A program made the translations under genes and the position numbers. DNA of 64,000 nt from Saccharicrinis sp963675435 (GTDB lineage: Bacteria > Bacteroidota > Bacteroidia > Bacteroidales > Marinilabiliaceae): NCBI GenBank assembly GCA_963675435.1, contig OY776216.1, positions 3,410,001 to 3,474,000 on the forward strand, given 5' to 3'. Positions 9,095-18,654 of the stretch are shown here, one piece after another. How positions within the stretch are numbered: the stretch's first letter is position 1; each line of letters opens with the position of its first letter. The notes below the pieces were generated by a model, which did no database searches, was not told the DNA's origin, and saw nothing but the letters and a program-made list of their open reading frames with translations.

Positions 9095-11677
9095 ATGAAT
9101 TTTAAGGAATATACTATTAAATCGCAAGAGGCAATTCAGCAGGCTGTTAATATTGCTTCAGGAAAAGGGCATCAAGCTATTGAGCCCGGACATATTTTGA
9201 AGGGGATTATAGAAGTTGAAGAAAATATTATTTCCTTTTTATTTAGTAAATTAAATGTAAATAATATCAATCATACTTTAGATGCCATTATAGATTCCTA
9301 TCCAAGAGTTAGTGGTGGCGAACCATATTTATCAAAAACTTCTAATGATATACTTCAAAAAGCAAAATCATATCTAAAGGAGTTTAATGATCAATACGTA
9401 TCTATTGAACATTTACTCTTAGCGCTTTTGGCGGTGAAAGATGCTGTTTCAAATATGCTAAAAGATGCAGGTGTAACAGAAAAAGATATGGTTGCAGCTA
9501 TTAAAGAATTGCGTAAAGGAGCTAAAGTTGATTCGCAGACAGCAGAAGATAATTTTAATGCACTAAATAGGTTTGCCATCAATTTAAATGAGCAAGCTCG
9601 TAATGGTAAGTTAGATCCTGTTATTGGTAGAGATGAGGAAATAAGACGTGTACTTCAGATTTTATCTCGAAGAACTAAGAATAATCCTATTCTGATTGGT
9701 GAACCGGGAGTAGGAAAAACCGCTATTGGAGAGGGGTTGGCCATTAGAATTGTAAATGGCGATGTTCCGGAGAACCTAAAATCTAAAATGATTTATTCGT
9801 TGGATATGGGGGCCTTGGTGGCCGGAGCAAAGTATAAAGGCGAATTTGAAGAACGTTTAAAGGCTGTTGTTAAGGAAGTAATTGGTGGTAATGGAGACAT
9901 CATCTTGTTTATTGATGAAATTCATACGTTGGTGGGAGCCGGAAAGGGAGAAGGAGCTATGGATGCAGCCAATATTCTTAAACCAGCTTTGGCAAGAGGT
10001 GAATTACGTGCTGTTGGAGCAACAACTTTAAATGAATATCAAAAGTATTTTGAAAAAGATAAGGCGCTGGAAAGACGTTTTCAAATTGTACGAGTGGATG
10101 AACCTGATGTGATCAGTGCCATTTCAATTTTAAGAGGTTTAAAAGAAAGGTATGAAAATCACCATAAGGTTAGAATTAAAGATGATGCTATCATAGCGGC
10201 AGTAAATCTATCTAATAAATATATTGCAGATCGGTTTTTACCAGATAAAGCTATTGACTTGATTGATGAGGCTGCATCAAAACTTCGACTTGAGATGAAC
10301 TCTGTACCTGAGGAAATTGATGAACTGGATAGAAAAGTGAGTCAGCTTGAGATTGAAAGAGAAGCTATTAAAAGAGAAGGTGATAAACTGAAACTTGAAG
10401 TATTGAATGCTGAATTGGCTCAATTAAAAGATGAGCGATCAACCTTAAGAGCTAAGTGGCAGGAAGAAAAGAATATAGTGGATCAGATTCAAAGCTTTAA
10501 ATCAAATATTGAGAAATATAAATTTCAGGCAGAGAAGGCAGAACGAGAAGGCCAATTTGAGAAAGTTGCTGAATTAAGATATGGTAAAATTAAGGAAGCT
10601 GAAGAGAAGATTGTTGAGCTAAAAAGTATTTTAAGTCAAAAACAATCTGAAAATCCGATGCTTAAAGAAGAAGTGGATTCTGAAGATGTGGCAGGTGTAG
10701 TTAGTAGGTGGACTGGTATTCCTATTACTAAAATGATGAAGAGTGAAAAGGAAAAGTTGCTTTCATTAGAGGAGGAATTACATAAAAGGGTTGTTGGACA
10801 AAATGATGCCATTGAAGCAGTATCTGATGCCATAAGAAGGAGCAGGGCCGGTTTGCAGGATGAGAAAAGACCTGTAGGTTCATTTATATTTCTGGGTATG
10901 TCGGGAGTGGGAAAAACGGAGTTAGCAAAAACTCTGGCATCGTTTTTATTTGATGATGAAAATAAAATGACCCGGATTGATATGTCTGAATTTCAGGAAA
11001 GACATTCTGTATCGCGTTTGATTGGAGCGCCTCCTGGATATGTTGGATATGATGAAGGGGGACAGTTAACGGAAGCTGTTCGACGTAAACCATATTCAGT
11101 AGTATTATTGGATGAGATTGAAAAAGCGCATCCTGATGTATTTAATGTATTATTACAGGTATTGGATGATGGACGATTAACGGATAATAAAGGTCGTGTT
11201 GTCGATTTTAAAAATACCATTATTATAATGACATCCAATGCTGGGTCAGATATTATTCAGCGTAATTTTGATGGAGTAAAAGAAGAAGATATTCCTGAAG
11301 TTACAGAAAAATCGAAGAGTGAAGTTTTTCATTTGCTACGTCAATCAATTCGTCCAGAGTTTTTAAACAGGATTGATGATATTATCATGTTTACTCCTTT
11401 AACACATAAGGAGATTAAGGAGATTGTAGTATTGCAGATTAATGCCATTAAGAAAGCATTGCAATCTAAAATGGTGGAAATTGATATTACTGATGGGGCA
11501 GTGGAATTTATTGCAAATGTAGGTTTTGATCCTTTATTTGGTGCCAGACCAATAAAAAGGGTGGTTCAAAAGAGTATTCTGAATGAGTTATCGAAACGTA
11601 TCTTATCTGATGAAATAACTAAAGATGAAAAGATTATTATTGATTCGGATGGTAAGGATTTAATATTCAAAAACTAA
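9095..11677 (+). CDS. clpB: ATP-dependent chaperone ClpB
   Basis: An 860-residue protein-disaggregating AAA+ chaperone working with DnaK. Seen in order: Clp N-terminal repeat domain (residues 1-145), first nucleotide-binding domain with Walker A GEPGVGKT at about 202-209 and Walker B ILFIDEIHTLVG, a long charged coiled-coil middle domain (about 395-530) that separates ClpB from ClpA/ClpC, a second nucleotide-binding domain with GMSGVGKT at about 601-608 and VVLLDEIEKAHPD, and a C-terminal domain with GARPIKR. Length and domain order are those of the family. It is a single gene with its own promoter-like element and a strong terminator. The ATG at 9095 matches the family start MNFKEYT. Confidence 0.98.
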   Translation: MNFKEYTIKSQEAIQQAVNIASGKGHQAIEPGHILKGIIEVEENIISFLFSKLNVNNINHTLDAIIDSYPRVSGGEPYLSKTSNDILQKAKSYLKEFNDQYVSIEHLLLALLAVKDAVSNMLKDAGVTEKDMVAAIKELRKGAKVDSQTAEDNFNALNRFAINLNEQARNGKLDPVIGRDEEIRRVLQILSRRTKNNPILIGEPGVGKTAIGEGLAIRIVNGDVPENLKSKMIYSLDMGALVAGAKYKGEFEERLKAVVKEVIGGNGDIILFIDEIHTLVGAGKGEGAMDAANILKPALARGELRAVGATTLNEYQKYFEKDKALERRFQIVRVDEPDVISAISILRGLKERYENHHKVRIKDDAIIAAVNLSNKYIADRFLPDKAIDLIDEAASKLRLEMNSVPEEIDELDRKVSQLEIEREAIKREGDKLKLEVLNAELAQLKDERSTLRAKWQEEKNIVDQIQSFKSNIEKYKFQAEKAEREGQFEKVAELRYGKIKEAEEKIVELKSILSQKQSENPMLKEEVDSEDVAGVVSRWTGIPITKMMKSEKEKLLSLEEELHKRVVGQNDAIEAVSDAIRRSRAGLQDEKRPVGSFIFLGMSGVGKTELAKTLASFLFDDENKMTRIDMSEFQERHSVSRLIGAPPGYVGYDEGGQLTEAVRRKPYSVVLLDEIEKAHPDVFNVLLQVLDDGRLTDNKGRVVDFKNTIIIMTSNAGSDIIQRNFDGVKEEDIPEVTEKSKSEVFHLLRQSIRPEFLNRIDDIIMFTPLTHKEIKEIVVLQINAIKKALQSKMVEIDITDGAVEFIANVGFDPLFGARPIKRVVQKSILNELSKRILSDEITKDEKIIIDSDGKDLIFKN

Positions 11678-11682
11678 AAAAC

Positions 11683-11716
11683 AAAAAGGTGATTTCAATG
11701 TTGAAATCACCTTTTT
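11683..11716. terminator. Bidirectional hairpin terminator between clpB and asnB
   Basis: A 16-bp perfect inverted repeat (11683-11698 with 11701-11716) with an A tract on the left arm and a T tract on the right. It can end transcription of clpB and of the converging asparagine synthase gene. Confidence 0.85.
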
Positions 11717-11780
11717 TAGTATATAAAAATTCACCTTTTGTAAAAACAATTAATCCAGATTTTCTAATGCTTATTGCAGA

Positions 11781-13367
11781 TTAGACGCCGCTGGCTCCGT
11801 AGTTAGGTAAAACACGTGCACTAGGGTCGTCCACATTACAGTTTTCCCATTCTTTATTAGGCATCCAGAAGTCTTTGATTACACCAGCTCTTCCCGGAAA
11901 GTGCTTTTCAAAAATATCACGATACATTAAAGATTCTTTTGTAAATGGAGGACAATATGGATACTTATCTTTTGCAGCAGCTAAATCTTCATCTGTATAC
12001 ATTTCTTCAGCATATGCTTTTAAGTAATCTACAGAACTGTGTCCTACTGCATCAGAGAAAGCTGCTTTATCACGGTGAAGTATCTCTTTTGGTAAGTAAT
12101 CACCTTCAAAAGCTGCACGTAATAAGTATTTTCCTTCTCCATAAGTATTCATCTTTTTTGCAGGATCAATACTCATAATGTAATCAACAAAGTCAAGATC
12201 ACCAAAAGGAACACGAGCCTCTAAACCACATGATGAAATACATCTGTCGGCTCTTAAAACATCATACATGTATATTTCACGAATACGTTTTTCAGCTTCT
12301 TTTTGGAATTCCTCAGGACTAGGAGCAAAGTCTGTATATTTATATCCTAAAATCTCATCAGCGATTTCACCAGTCATTAATACTTTAACATCTGTATTTT
12401 CGCTAATGTATTTACAGATAAGGTACATACCCATTGAAGCCCTGATTGTAGTAATATCCCAGGTTTCAGTATTGTATATTAAAGTACTTAGGGTATCAAA
12501 AATTTGTTGTTTAGTAAAAAGTACTTCAGTATGTTCTGCTCCTAAATAATCAGCTACTATTTTAGCATATTTAGTATCAATAGGATCATCTTCAATACCT
12601 ACAGCAAAAGTTTTAATAGGCTTATCTAACATTTTAGCAGCTACGGCACATACTAAACTAGAATCTAAACCACCACTACAAAGAAAGCCAACAGGTACGT
12701 CTGCCTGTAGTCTCTTTTCAATTGCAGCAGTTAATTTTTCGTTGATATTTTTAAAGATGTCATCTAAACTATCGTACGAAACCTTCTCAACCTTTGAAAT
12801 ATCTTTATAACAGTGGAAAGATTCACCATCATAATAATGTCCCGGAGGGAATGGCTTCACCTCTTCGCAAACAGCGTGTAAAGTTTTCATTTCACTCGAA
12901 AACATTATTTGTCCGCTTGCAGAATAACCGTAAAATAAAGGACGGATACCGATAGGATCTCTAGCTGCAAAATATTTCTTGGCAACTGAATCATAGATAA
13001 CAAATACAAATTCAGCATCTAAAGATTTAGCAGTTTCTTCAATTCCTTTATCTAAAAATAATGGAATAATAACTTCGCAATCACTAGATGATTGAAATTC
13101 AAATGAGTGTTCGTATTTTCTTCTTAGTTGTTGGAAGTTATAAACCTCTCCGTTACAAACTAAATTAATATTTTTATATGTTAAAGGCTGATTTCCATTA
13201 CTGGAAATATCCATAATGCTTAATCTGTGAAAGCCCATCCAGCCATCATCACCAAAATCTCTAATATTGGAGTTGTCTGGGCCACGGTATTCTATTTTTT
13301 TAAACTCACTGGCAAACAAAAGTTTGTCCATCATGTCACTACCTGTATAAACTGCGAATCCACACAT
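11781..13367 (-). CDS. asnB: Asparagine synthase (glutamine-hydrolysing)
   Basis: A 528-residue class II amidotransferase that makes asparagine from aspartate, ATP and glutamine. Seen: Cys2 directly after the initiator (MCGFAVYTG), the nucleophile of the glutaminase domain; RGPDNS and CNGEVYNFQQLR glutaminase motifs in the first 110 residues; and the synthetase PP-loop SGGLDSSLV near residue 232 followed by KTFAVGIED and the GEIADEILGYKY region. Length is near that of AsnB (about 550). The start is fixed by the need for Cys at position 2. It is monocistronic and converges on clpB. Confidence 0.95.
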   Translation of the reverse strand: MCGFAVYTGSDMMDKLLFASEFKKIEYRGPDNSNIRDFGDDGWMGFHRLSIMDISSNGNQPLTYKNINLVCNGEVYNFQQLRRKYEHSFEFQSSSDCEVIIPLFLDKGIEETAKSLDAEFVFVIYDSVAKKYFAARDPIGIRPLFYGYSASGQIMFSSEMKTLHAVCEEVKPFPPGHYYDGESFHCYKDISKVEKVSYDSLDDIFKNINEKLTAAIEKRLQADVPVGFLCSGGLDSSLVCAVAAKMLDKPIKTFAVGIEDDPIDTKYAKIVADYLGAEHTEVLFTKQQIFDTLSTLIYNTETWDITTIRASMGMYLICKYISENTDVKVLMTGEIADEILGYKYTDFAPSPEEFQKEAEKRIREIYMYDVLRADRCISSCGLEARVPFGDLDFVDYIMSIDPAKKMNTYGEGKYLLRAAFEGDYLPKEILHRDKAAFSDAVGHSSVDYLKAYAEEMYTDEDLAAAKDKYPYCPPFTKESLMYRDIFEKHFPGRAGVIKDFWMPNKEWENCNVDDPSARVLPNYGASGV

Positions 13368-14649
13368 AAATTTTTGTCTTTTGGATATATTTTGTTTTGA
13401 TTTTGTTATTATTTTGATGTAAAAGTAGCTATTTAAAATTTAAAACCAAGAAATAATTACGATTTCATATTTTAATAGCGATTTTACTTATTAATTGTAA
13501 TTAAGTGAAAATAGGGGGTGTTAATAATATATATATATAATATTTAATATTTGGAATATTCATTAGGGGTATTTGCTAAAAAAATATAACATTTAATAAA
13601 ATGATGAATTAAAATATGGGGGTTTTCTAATTTTTACAAAAAAAAGTAAAATAATTGATAAAAACATCTTGTTTTGGTCATTTTGTAAATGCAAAGTCTG
13701 TTTTTTGATGAAATTATAAGTTTGATGAGAAAGGCTTGTATTGATTTGAAAAATATATTCAAATCAGAGCTGAAACTTATAAGGTGGAATTCAGAGCTGT
13801 CCCAAATATTATATATTAACTGGCGTTTCACCCAGACCGACTTCATTTTTTTGTTCGGCTTAGCGTCTCGCTATGTCGTTTGTTAGCAGGCCTCTGGCCG
13901 TGTTTTAATTTACTTTTCCCTTCATCCTTTTCCTTTACCACCTTTAACCTTTCTTCTTGTTCCTTGTTAATCTTTGGTTCTAAAGTATCATGAAATTGGA
14001 AAGTAAAAAAGTAACAGTAATTTTACTGTTACTTTTTCTTGGCTTGTAAGTATCTGTATTATAAGGATATATCATTTTGAATATTTGGAGTTGGAATCTT
14101 TTTTGTCCCCCATAATGCACCATAATTCCATTTTTTACTAAAAATGGAGGTTTGGGATTCCACTTTTGGTCTAAATTGATGGTTTTGGATTCCCATTTTT
14201 ATGTTTTTGGGGTCTTTTATTACTTTTCTTTGGTTCTCTTCGGTTGCTCTTTGGTATGTCTATGGGTTTTCTTTGGTTGTTCCTTGGTTATTCATTGCTT
14301 CTAAGAAACCGAAGAAATGCCATAAAATATGCCTGAAAAAACCATAGTCAATACGACGTCATATCCTAGTCATACCATAGGAGAGTAAAGCAAATTACAA
14401 GAAAATACAGAATGTTGATGAGCTTTGAATATTTGATATGCATTATGGAATAAACCCGCAATATGCATTTAATCAACTATTACACATTGAAACTACTTCA
14501 AAACAAGTCGTTTCACTCACTTACTTCAATTCACCATAGCGGTGCTATGTATCATTTCAGTAAGCGTTTGTTTTATTAGTTTCTGATTATTGCTTCATTC
14601 GGCATATTCAAAGAAAACTTTGCTTCTGCTCTCCTTTATCGCAATAATA
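13368..14649. other. Gene-poor 1.28-kb region with stray hairpins and low-complexity tracts
   Basis: No convincing gene. The first part (to about 13680) is AT-rich. 13905-13975 is pyrimidine-rich on the plus strand; read on the minus strand it gives an open stretch of about 50 codons ending at 13843, rich in Lys and Glu, with no start codon, possibly the tail of a lost gene. 14150-14290 carries loose repeats of CTTTGGTT and GATTCC. 14436-14468 has an ATATGCAT inverted repeat and 14526-14555 a CATAGC...GCTATG hairpin. The region ends at the IS630 insertion. Confidence 0.6.
14006..14037. terminator. Orphan terminator-like hairpin
   Basis: A perfect 15-bp inverted repeat (14006-14020 with 14023-14037) with A tract and T tract at the ends, the form of a bidirectional terminator, yet no recognisable gene ends here. 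It may be left over from a deleted gene. Confidence 0.6.
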
Positions 14650-15769
14650 CCAAATATATTTCCATTTGATTGATATAATTATTATCTTTATAGTATGCCA
14701 AAACAAGCAGAAATAAATATAAAAGAGGACATTAAATATTTGAGAAACCTTCGAAAAAAGGAAAATAACCATAGGTTAAAAACTCGTATTCAGAGTCTAA
14801 TACTCACCAAGGAAGAAAAGTTTAAACGTCGAATAGATTTAGCTAACCACTTAGGAGTAGGAATTGCCAGTCTGGATAGGTGGACAAGAGTTTACAAAGA
14901 GTCAGGACTTGAAGCTATGCTAAGTATCTCAAATGGAGGAGCCAGAAGAAGTAGCGTTCCCAAAGATGTCCATGACGGCTTGGCAAAAAAAGTATACGAT
15001 TCAGACAATCCACTTTTGGGTTACTGGGATGCTGTCGTATGGGTCAAAGAAAACTACGGTATTGAATTAAAATACAATACATTAAGAACATACTTAATCC
15101 GTCACTTCAAAACCAAATTGAAAGAACCCCGAAAATCACATTACAAAAAAGATGAACAGGCCATACAGGCCTTTAAAAAACTACCTAATCTTTTAACCAA
15201 CATTAGAATCAGTCTAATTAAAGATAAGTATGATAGTGTGAATTTATACTTTCAGGATGAAAGTAGATTTGGATTAATGACGCACACAGGCAGGTGTTTA
15301 ACAGCAAAGGGAGTTAAGCCAATTGTTCGTTATCAACATGCCTTTAAAAACACTTACTTATATGGTAGTTTCTCCCCTATAGACGGTGATGCTTTTGTTT
15401 ATGAAATAGAAGGAACCACAAGCGAAATATTTTACAAATATTTGGTTGAATTCTCAAAACATAAACCTAAAGAACTCAAGGTCATCATTATTGACAATGC
15501 AGGATTCCACTCTTTACAGCAATATGATATTCCTGAAAATATAAAACTAATACGCATACCACCATACAGTCCCGAACTTAATCCATCTGAAAAGATATGG
15601 CATTACATAAAACAAAAATTTAAAAACAAAGTGTTTGAAAAACTATCAAATGTCAAAAAATGGTTACATGACTTTGTCCAGAATGAATTAAAACCAGAAA
15701 CAATAATGTCAATCACTCATAATGAATTATACAATGATGCCTTTGTCAATCATCTTGTAATTTAATTGG
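14650..15769 (+). mobile_element. IS630-family insertion sequence, apparently intact
   Basis: About 1.12 kb. The ends carry imperfect terminal inverted repeats: left CCAAATATATTTCCATTTGA and right (reverse complement) CCAATTAAATTACAAGATGA, with TGATTGA also shared further in. Both ends are flanked by TA (14648-14649 and 15770-15771), the target duplicated by IS630/Tc1-type elements. One full transposase gene fills the element. Removing it restores GCAATAATATAATTGC, a near-palindromic target. Confidence 0.85.
14695..15765 (+). CDS. IS630-family transposase
   Basis: A 356-residue DDE transposase. An N-terminal helix-turn-helix region (residues 40-90, LANHLGVGIASLDRWTRVYKE) is followed by a winged segment and the catalytic core. 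The acidic triad is visible as D188 in YFQDESRFG, D267 in IIDNAGFH and E299 in PYSPELNPSEKIWHYIKQ, with the third acid about 32 residues after the second, as in IS630/Tc1-mariner relatives. The gene is uninterrupted and its stop lies just inside the right inverted repeat. It starts at the ATG at 14695, 45 bases inside the left end. It is probably still able to move. Confidence 0.95.
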   Translation: MPKQAEINIKEDIKYLRNLRKKENNHRLKTRIQSLILTKEEKFKRRIDLANHLGVGIASLDRWTRVYKESGLEAMLSISNGGARRSSVPKDVHDGLAKKVYDSDNPLLGYWDAVVWVKENYGIELKYNTLRTYLIRHFKTKLKEPRKSHYKKDEQAIQAFKKLPNLLTNIRISLIKDKYDSVNLYFQDESRFGLMTHTGRCLTAKGVKPIVRYQHAFKNTYLYGSFSPIDGDAFVYEIEGTTSEIFYKYLVEFSKHKPKELKVIIIDNAGFHSLQQYDIPENIKLIRIPPYSPELNPSEKIWHYIKQKFKNKVFEKLSNVKKWLHDFVQNELKPETIMSITHNELYNDAFVNHLVI

Positions 15770-15989
15770 TATAATTGCATTTTCAATGCTCATTACGATG
15801 TTTAAATACATAATCCGGGTTAAATAGATAACTGCATCATTTTTGCTTTTTTGCTGCGATAAATGTCGTCGTCGTGAAGAAAATAATAATTCACAAGGAA
15901 ATTTAAGACTGTTTAAAGAGTATTTCCTATTTCTATTAGCCCTGCGGATACACAAGTCTAAAGGAATAGACCTTATTAAATTATTAATT

Positions 15990-16030
15990 GACCTTCTCCC
16001 ATTTCATGAGTATATTTTAGGGAGATGGTC
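15990..16030 (-). terminator. Weak hairpin after the GH43 gene
   Basis: GACC and CTCCC arms (15990-16000 with 16020-16030) pair with one mismatch around a 19-base loop, about 10 bases past the GH43 stop. No good T run follows, so terminator function is uncertain. Confidence 0.35.
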
Positions 16031-16040
16031 AATAATATTT

Positions 16041-17489
16041 TTAGTGATCTCTGAAATTCCATTTAGAATTATCACTATTCATATCAAATGGTGCAAGTGT
16101 TGGTGTACAATCGCCAATCGATATCAACGCATACTTCATGTTTGAATTTGGACCCGACTTAGGCATAATTCTGTAGGTTCCATCTATCAACTGATCAATT
16201 CGCCATAATTGTTCGGAAGCACCTGTAAATTCTGGAACTGCTATTAATTCAGCTTCAGTAGTTGCTGACAATGCGCGATCCGTTCCTTCTATTACTATTT
16301 TATAGTATGGTCCACCTGGATATCCACCGGCATCCGGAACTGCTGCAATGTTCCATCTCTGATGTGGACGGAACATGTAGTCACCTATTCTCACGTCAAC
16401 ATTTCCTGTTGGCCAGGTATCAATTACGTCTTCTAATTTCTGTGATGGAAGGGGTTTTACCGGAATCGTATCTTCGCCAAAAAATCTATGAGGACCACGA
16501 GGCATCCTGACAAAATCAACTGCCAACTCTAAGGCATAACCTCTACGTTCCGATTCAATTTCATAAGTTCCTTCTTTAAAATTATCTCCGGCTACTGGCC
16601 AATCTTTTTTCCACAATAACGGACGGATACCTAATACGCTACGTCCGCCTTGGTCTAAATCGGCTTCAAAATGGCACGACATTTTTTCAACACCTTCATC
16701 AACGACCCAACGACCAAAGTGACCGGGTCCGGTAACCCTGTCATGCGCTGCAATAACCATTTTACCACCACCCTTTAACATTTCTCTTCCTACATTGTCA
16801 ACATAAGGGCCGGTTACCTTTCTAGATCGGCCAACAACGATGTTGTATGTTGAGTTTGCACCATCGCAGCAGGTTCCATGTGTTCCAAGTAAATAATACC
16901 ATCCATTGCGATACATTAAGGTTGTAGCTTCACAATCAATGGCTATATCAATGGCTTTATTACCTTCAACACGTTCTCCTGTTTCTGGATCAAGCTCTAC
17001 TATTCGAATAAATCCGAAATACGTACCATAGGTACACCATAATCGATCCGTAGTTGGGTCAAGAAGAAGTCCGGCATCAATGGCATCACAATCTTCCATA
17101 CCTTCAGATGATGCCACTTCTATAGGATCCGTAAATTTAAAATCGGGTGAGTTTGGATCTAAGGTTTTGTTCCACATGGTAAGTATTTTACCTTTATGAC
17201 CGCCTCCCAGGCCACCTCCGGTTGAACTATAGGCTACAAGATAACGATCACCTATTTTAATGGCATCAGGAGCAGCTCCTCTTCCTGGTCTTTCAGCGCC
17301 TCCGTTCCATGTCCAACCATCTTCAGATATTAATCCACCTCCAAATGTACCAAACGTATAGTACTTTCCTTCGCATTCAACAATTGTTGAAGGATCATGA
17401 ATATATGGTTTCCCAACTTGGGCTTTTATTGTACTAGTTAATAAAAATAATAACAGGACTAATGAGTTTAATTTTTTAATTTGTTTCAT
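16041..17489 (-). CDS. Secreted GH43-family glycoside hydrolase with C-terminal lectin-like domain
   Basis: A 482-residue exported enzyme: signal peptide (LVLLLFLLTSTIKAQ), a five-bladed GH43 propeller, then from about residue 300 a segment ending in a beta-trefoil-like stretch (RWNIAAV, YKIVIEGTDRALSA, QLWRIDQL, GTYRIMPK). GH43 enzymes remove arabinose or xylose or cut arabinan. Catalytic candidates are the base Asp in IHDPSTIVECEGKYYTFGT, the Asp in DAIDAGLLLDP and the acid Glu in IDCEATTLMYRNGWYYLLGTHG. Substrate (arabinan versus xylan) cannot be fixed. Base composition looks richer in G+C than its neighbours, suggesting transfer. It is second in a two-gene operon behind the jelly-roll protein and close to a broken second GH43 gene. 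Confidence 0.85.
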   Translation of the reverse strand: MKQIKKLNSLVLLLFLLTSTIKAQVGKPYIHDPSTIVECEGKYYTFGTFGGGLISEDGWTWNGGAERPGRGAAPDAIKIGDRYLVAYSSTGGGLGGGHKGKILTMWNKTLDPNSPDFKFTDPIEVASSEGMEDCDAIDAGLLLDPTTDRLWCTYGTYFGFIRIVELDPETGERVEGNKAIDIAIDCEATTLMYRNGWYYLLGTHGTCCDGANSTYNIVVGRSRKVTGPYVDNVGREMLKGGGKMVIAAHDRVTGPGHFGRWVVDEGVEKMSCHFEADLDQGGRSVLGIRPLLWKKDWPVAGDNFKEGTYEIESERRGYALELAVDFVRMPRGPHRFFGEDTIPVKPLPSQKLEDVIDTWPTGNVDVRIGDYMFRPHQRWNIAAVPDAGGYPGGPYYKIVIEGTDRALSATTEAELIAVPEFTGASEQLWRIDQLIDGTYRIMPKSGPNSNMKYALISIGDCTPTLAPFDMNSDNSKWNFRDH

Positions 17490-17542
17490 AATAATTCCAA
17501 TATCTATTCAATAGAGATTTTAAATAGGATGATTAAATAATT

Positions 17543-18280
17543 CTATTCGCAACTTATGGTGATATTTTTTATTGGTTCTCCTTTTTCATCAAGAAAGCGA
17601 ACACAAAAATCACTCATTCCCGGACCGTTAATAACAGCTCCGCGAATTATATTTTTCCCTTTATTAAGCGTCAGACGGGGCGAAACACAATCGTCCATAA
17701 CCATGCGCCTGTCTCCGGAAAGTAATACGGCTTCTTCTCCATTTAGCCACCACATGGATGCAGCATTTGAGCCAACTGCCATCCTTACATTTTTTATTTT
17801 TTGTGGACAGTTAATAACCGTTACAGCCCAAAACATAACGCCATAAATAGGTTTATTTAACCCATAAGCAAAACGGAATAATTTAACATTAAATAGTTTA
17901 CTATCCAATGCATGCCAAACTAATTGCTTATCAGCAACTTTTACTGCATCACCGTCTTTAGGACGAATAGTAAATTGGTTAGAGAAATAAAGGGTATCGA
18001 AGGAGTTCCTAAGGTAGCTGTCGGTAAAAACAGTATTGCTACGGATTGATTTACTAATTGGATCTAAGAGTAACCAACGCTGAATAAACCCATTAGTATC
18101 CGGTGCCTTATGTTCTTTTGTTGCCGGAGCAAAGTATGAATCAATGCTTCTACCTGTGGTATCACTCAAAGCAGGATCGTCCATTTGACGCCCTGTTCGT
18201 ACTGTTTGGGCTTGCAAGACGTAAACGCCTAAAAATAAATAGCTCACAGCCCATAAAAATGTTTTTCGTTTAATGTTCAT
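17543..18280 (-). CDS. Exported jelly-roll (carbohydrate-esterase-associated type) protein
   Basis: A 245-residue protein with a signal peptide (KTFLWAVSYLFLGVYVLQAQ). The body contains GFIQRWLLLDPI, a PIYGVMFWAVTVINCPQ strand pair, VRMAVGSNAASMWWLNGEEAVL and LNKGKNIIRGAVINGPG: the beta-sandwich found as an N-terminal or stand-alone domain beside acetylxylan esterases and GH43 enzymes in Bacteroidota. No catalytic triad is visible, so it is more likely a binding domain than an esterase. Start taken at the ATG at 18280; ATGs at 18292 and 18337 are in frame but give a longer leader. It lies 53 bases upstream of the GH43 gene on the same strand, so the two form an operon. Confidence 0.65.
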   Translation of the reverse strand: MNIKRKTFLWAVSYLFLGVYVLQAQTVRTGRQMDDPALSDTTGRSIDSYFAPATKEHKAPDTNGFIQRWLLLDPISKSIRSNTVFTDSYLRNSFDTLYFSNQFTIRPKDGDAVKVADKQLVWHALDSKLFNVKLFRFAYGLNKPIYGVMFWAVTVINCPQKIKNVRMAVGSNAASMWWLNGEEAVLLSGDRRMVMDDCVSPRLTLNKGKNIIRGAVINGPGMSDFCVRFLDEKGEPIKNITISCE

Positions 18281-18654
18281 AGTAGATCTCATAGTATTTA
18301 GAATTGTTTTATTTATTAACAATAGTATATTTTTCACTAAGTTATATAAGGAATTTACGTTTTGTATTTTGTAATATAAAATATATTTGATTCTGAAATA
18401 TCATTTATTTACTTAGCTCCAAAAGGTTCTTGTTTAGGCTATCCCCAAAACATATATAAGCTTACAGGGTATTCTGCAATTACAGACAACATAACGTTAC
18501 TGAAGATTGCCATCATTACTCACATAACGATTATTTATTATCGTACTAAATTATAATAAATAACGGATAAATCAATTACTAATGACAATTGATATTTAGC
18601 ATTTGTTTCACACCTCCCATTTTTACTGAAGTTGCAAATTCAGTAAAGTATATA
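18281..18654. other. Intergenic stretch without recognisable gene
   Basis: AT-rich sequence upstream of the jelly-roll gene. No reverse transcriptase coding sequence or group II domain V motif is present here, although a complete intron reading leftward from the fragment at 18655-19035 would need both. Confidence 0.5.

Noticed and set aside
13634..13886. Two overlapping open frames of 65-70 codons on opposite strands
   Set aside because: No family resemblance, no promoter or ribosome-binding site, and low-complexity AT-rich sequence; taken as chance.
15746..16145. Open frames of 69 and 100 codons between IS630 and GH43
   Set aside because: They overlap the IS end or the GH43 gene, show no known motif, and look like random frames in remnant DNA.
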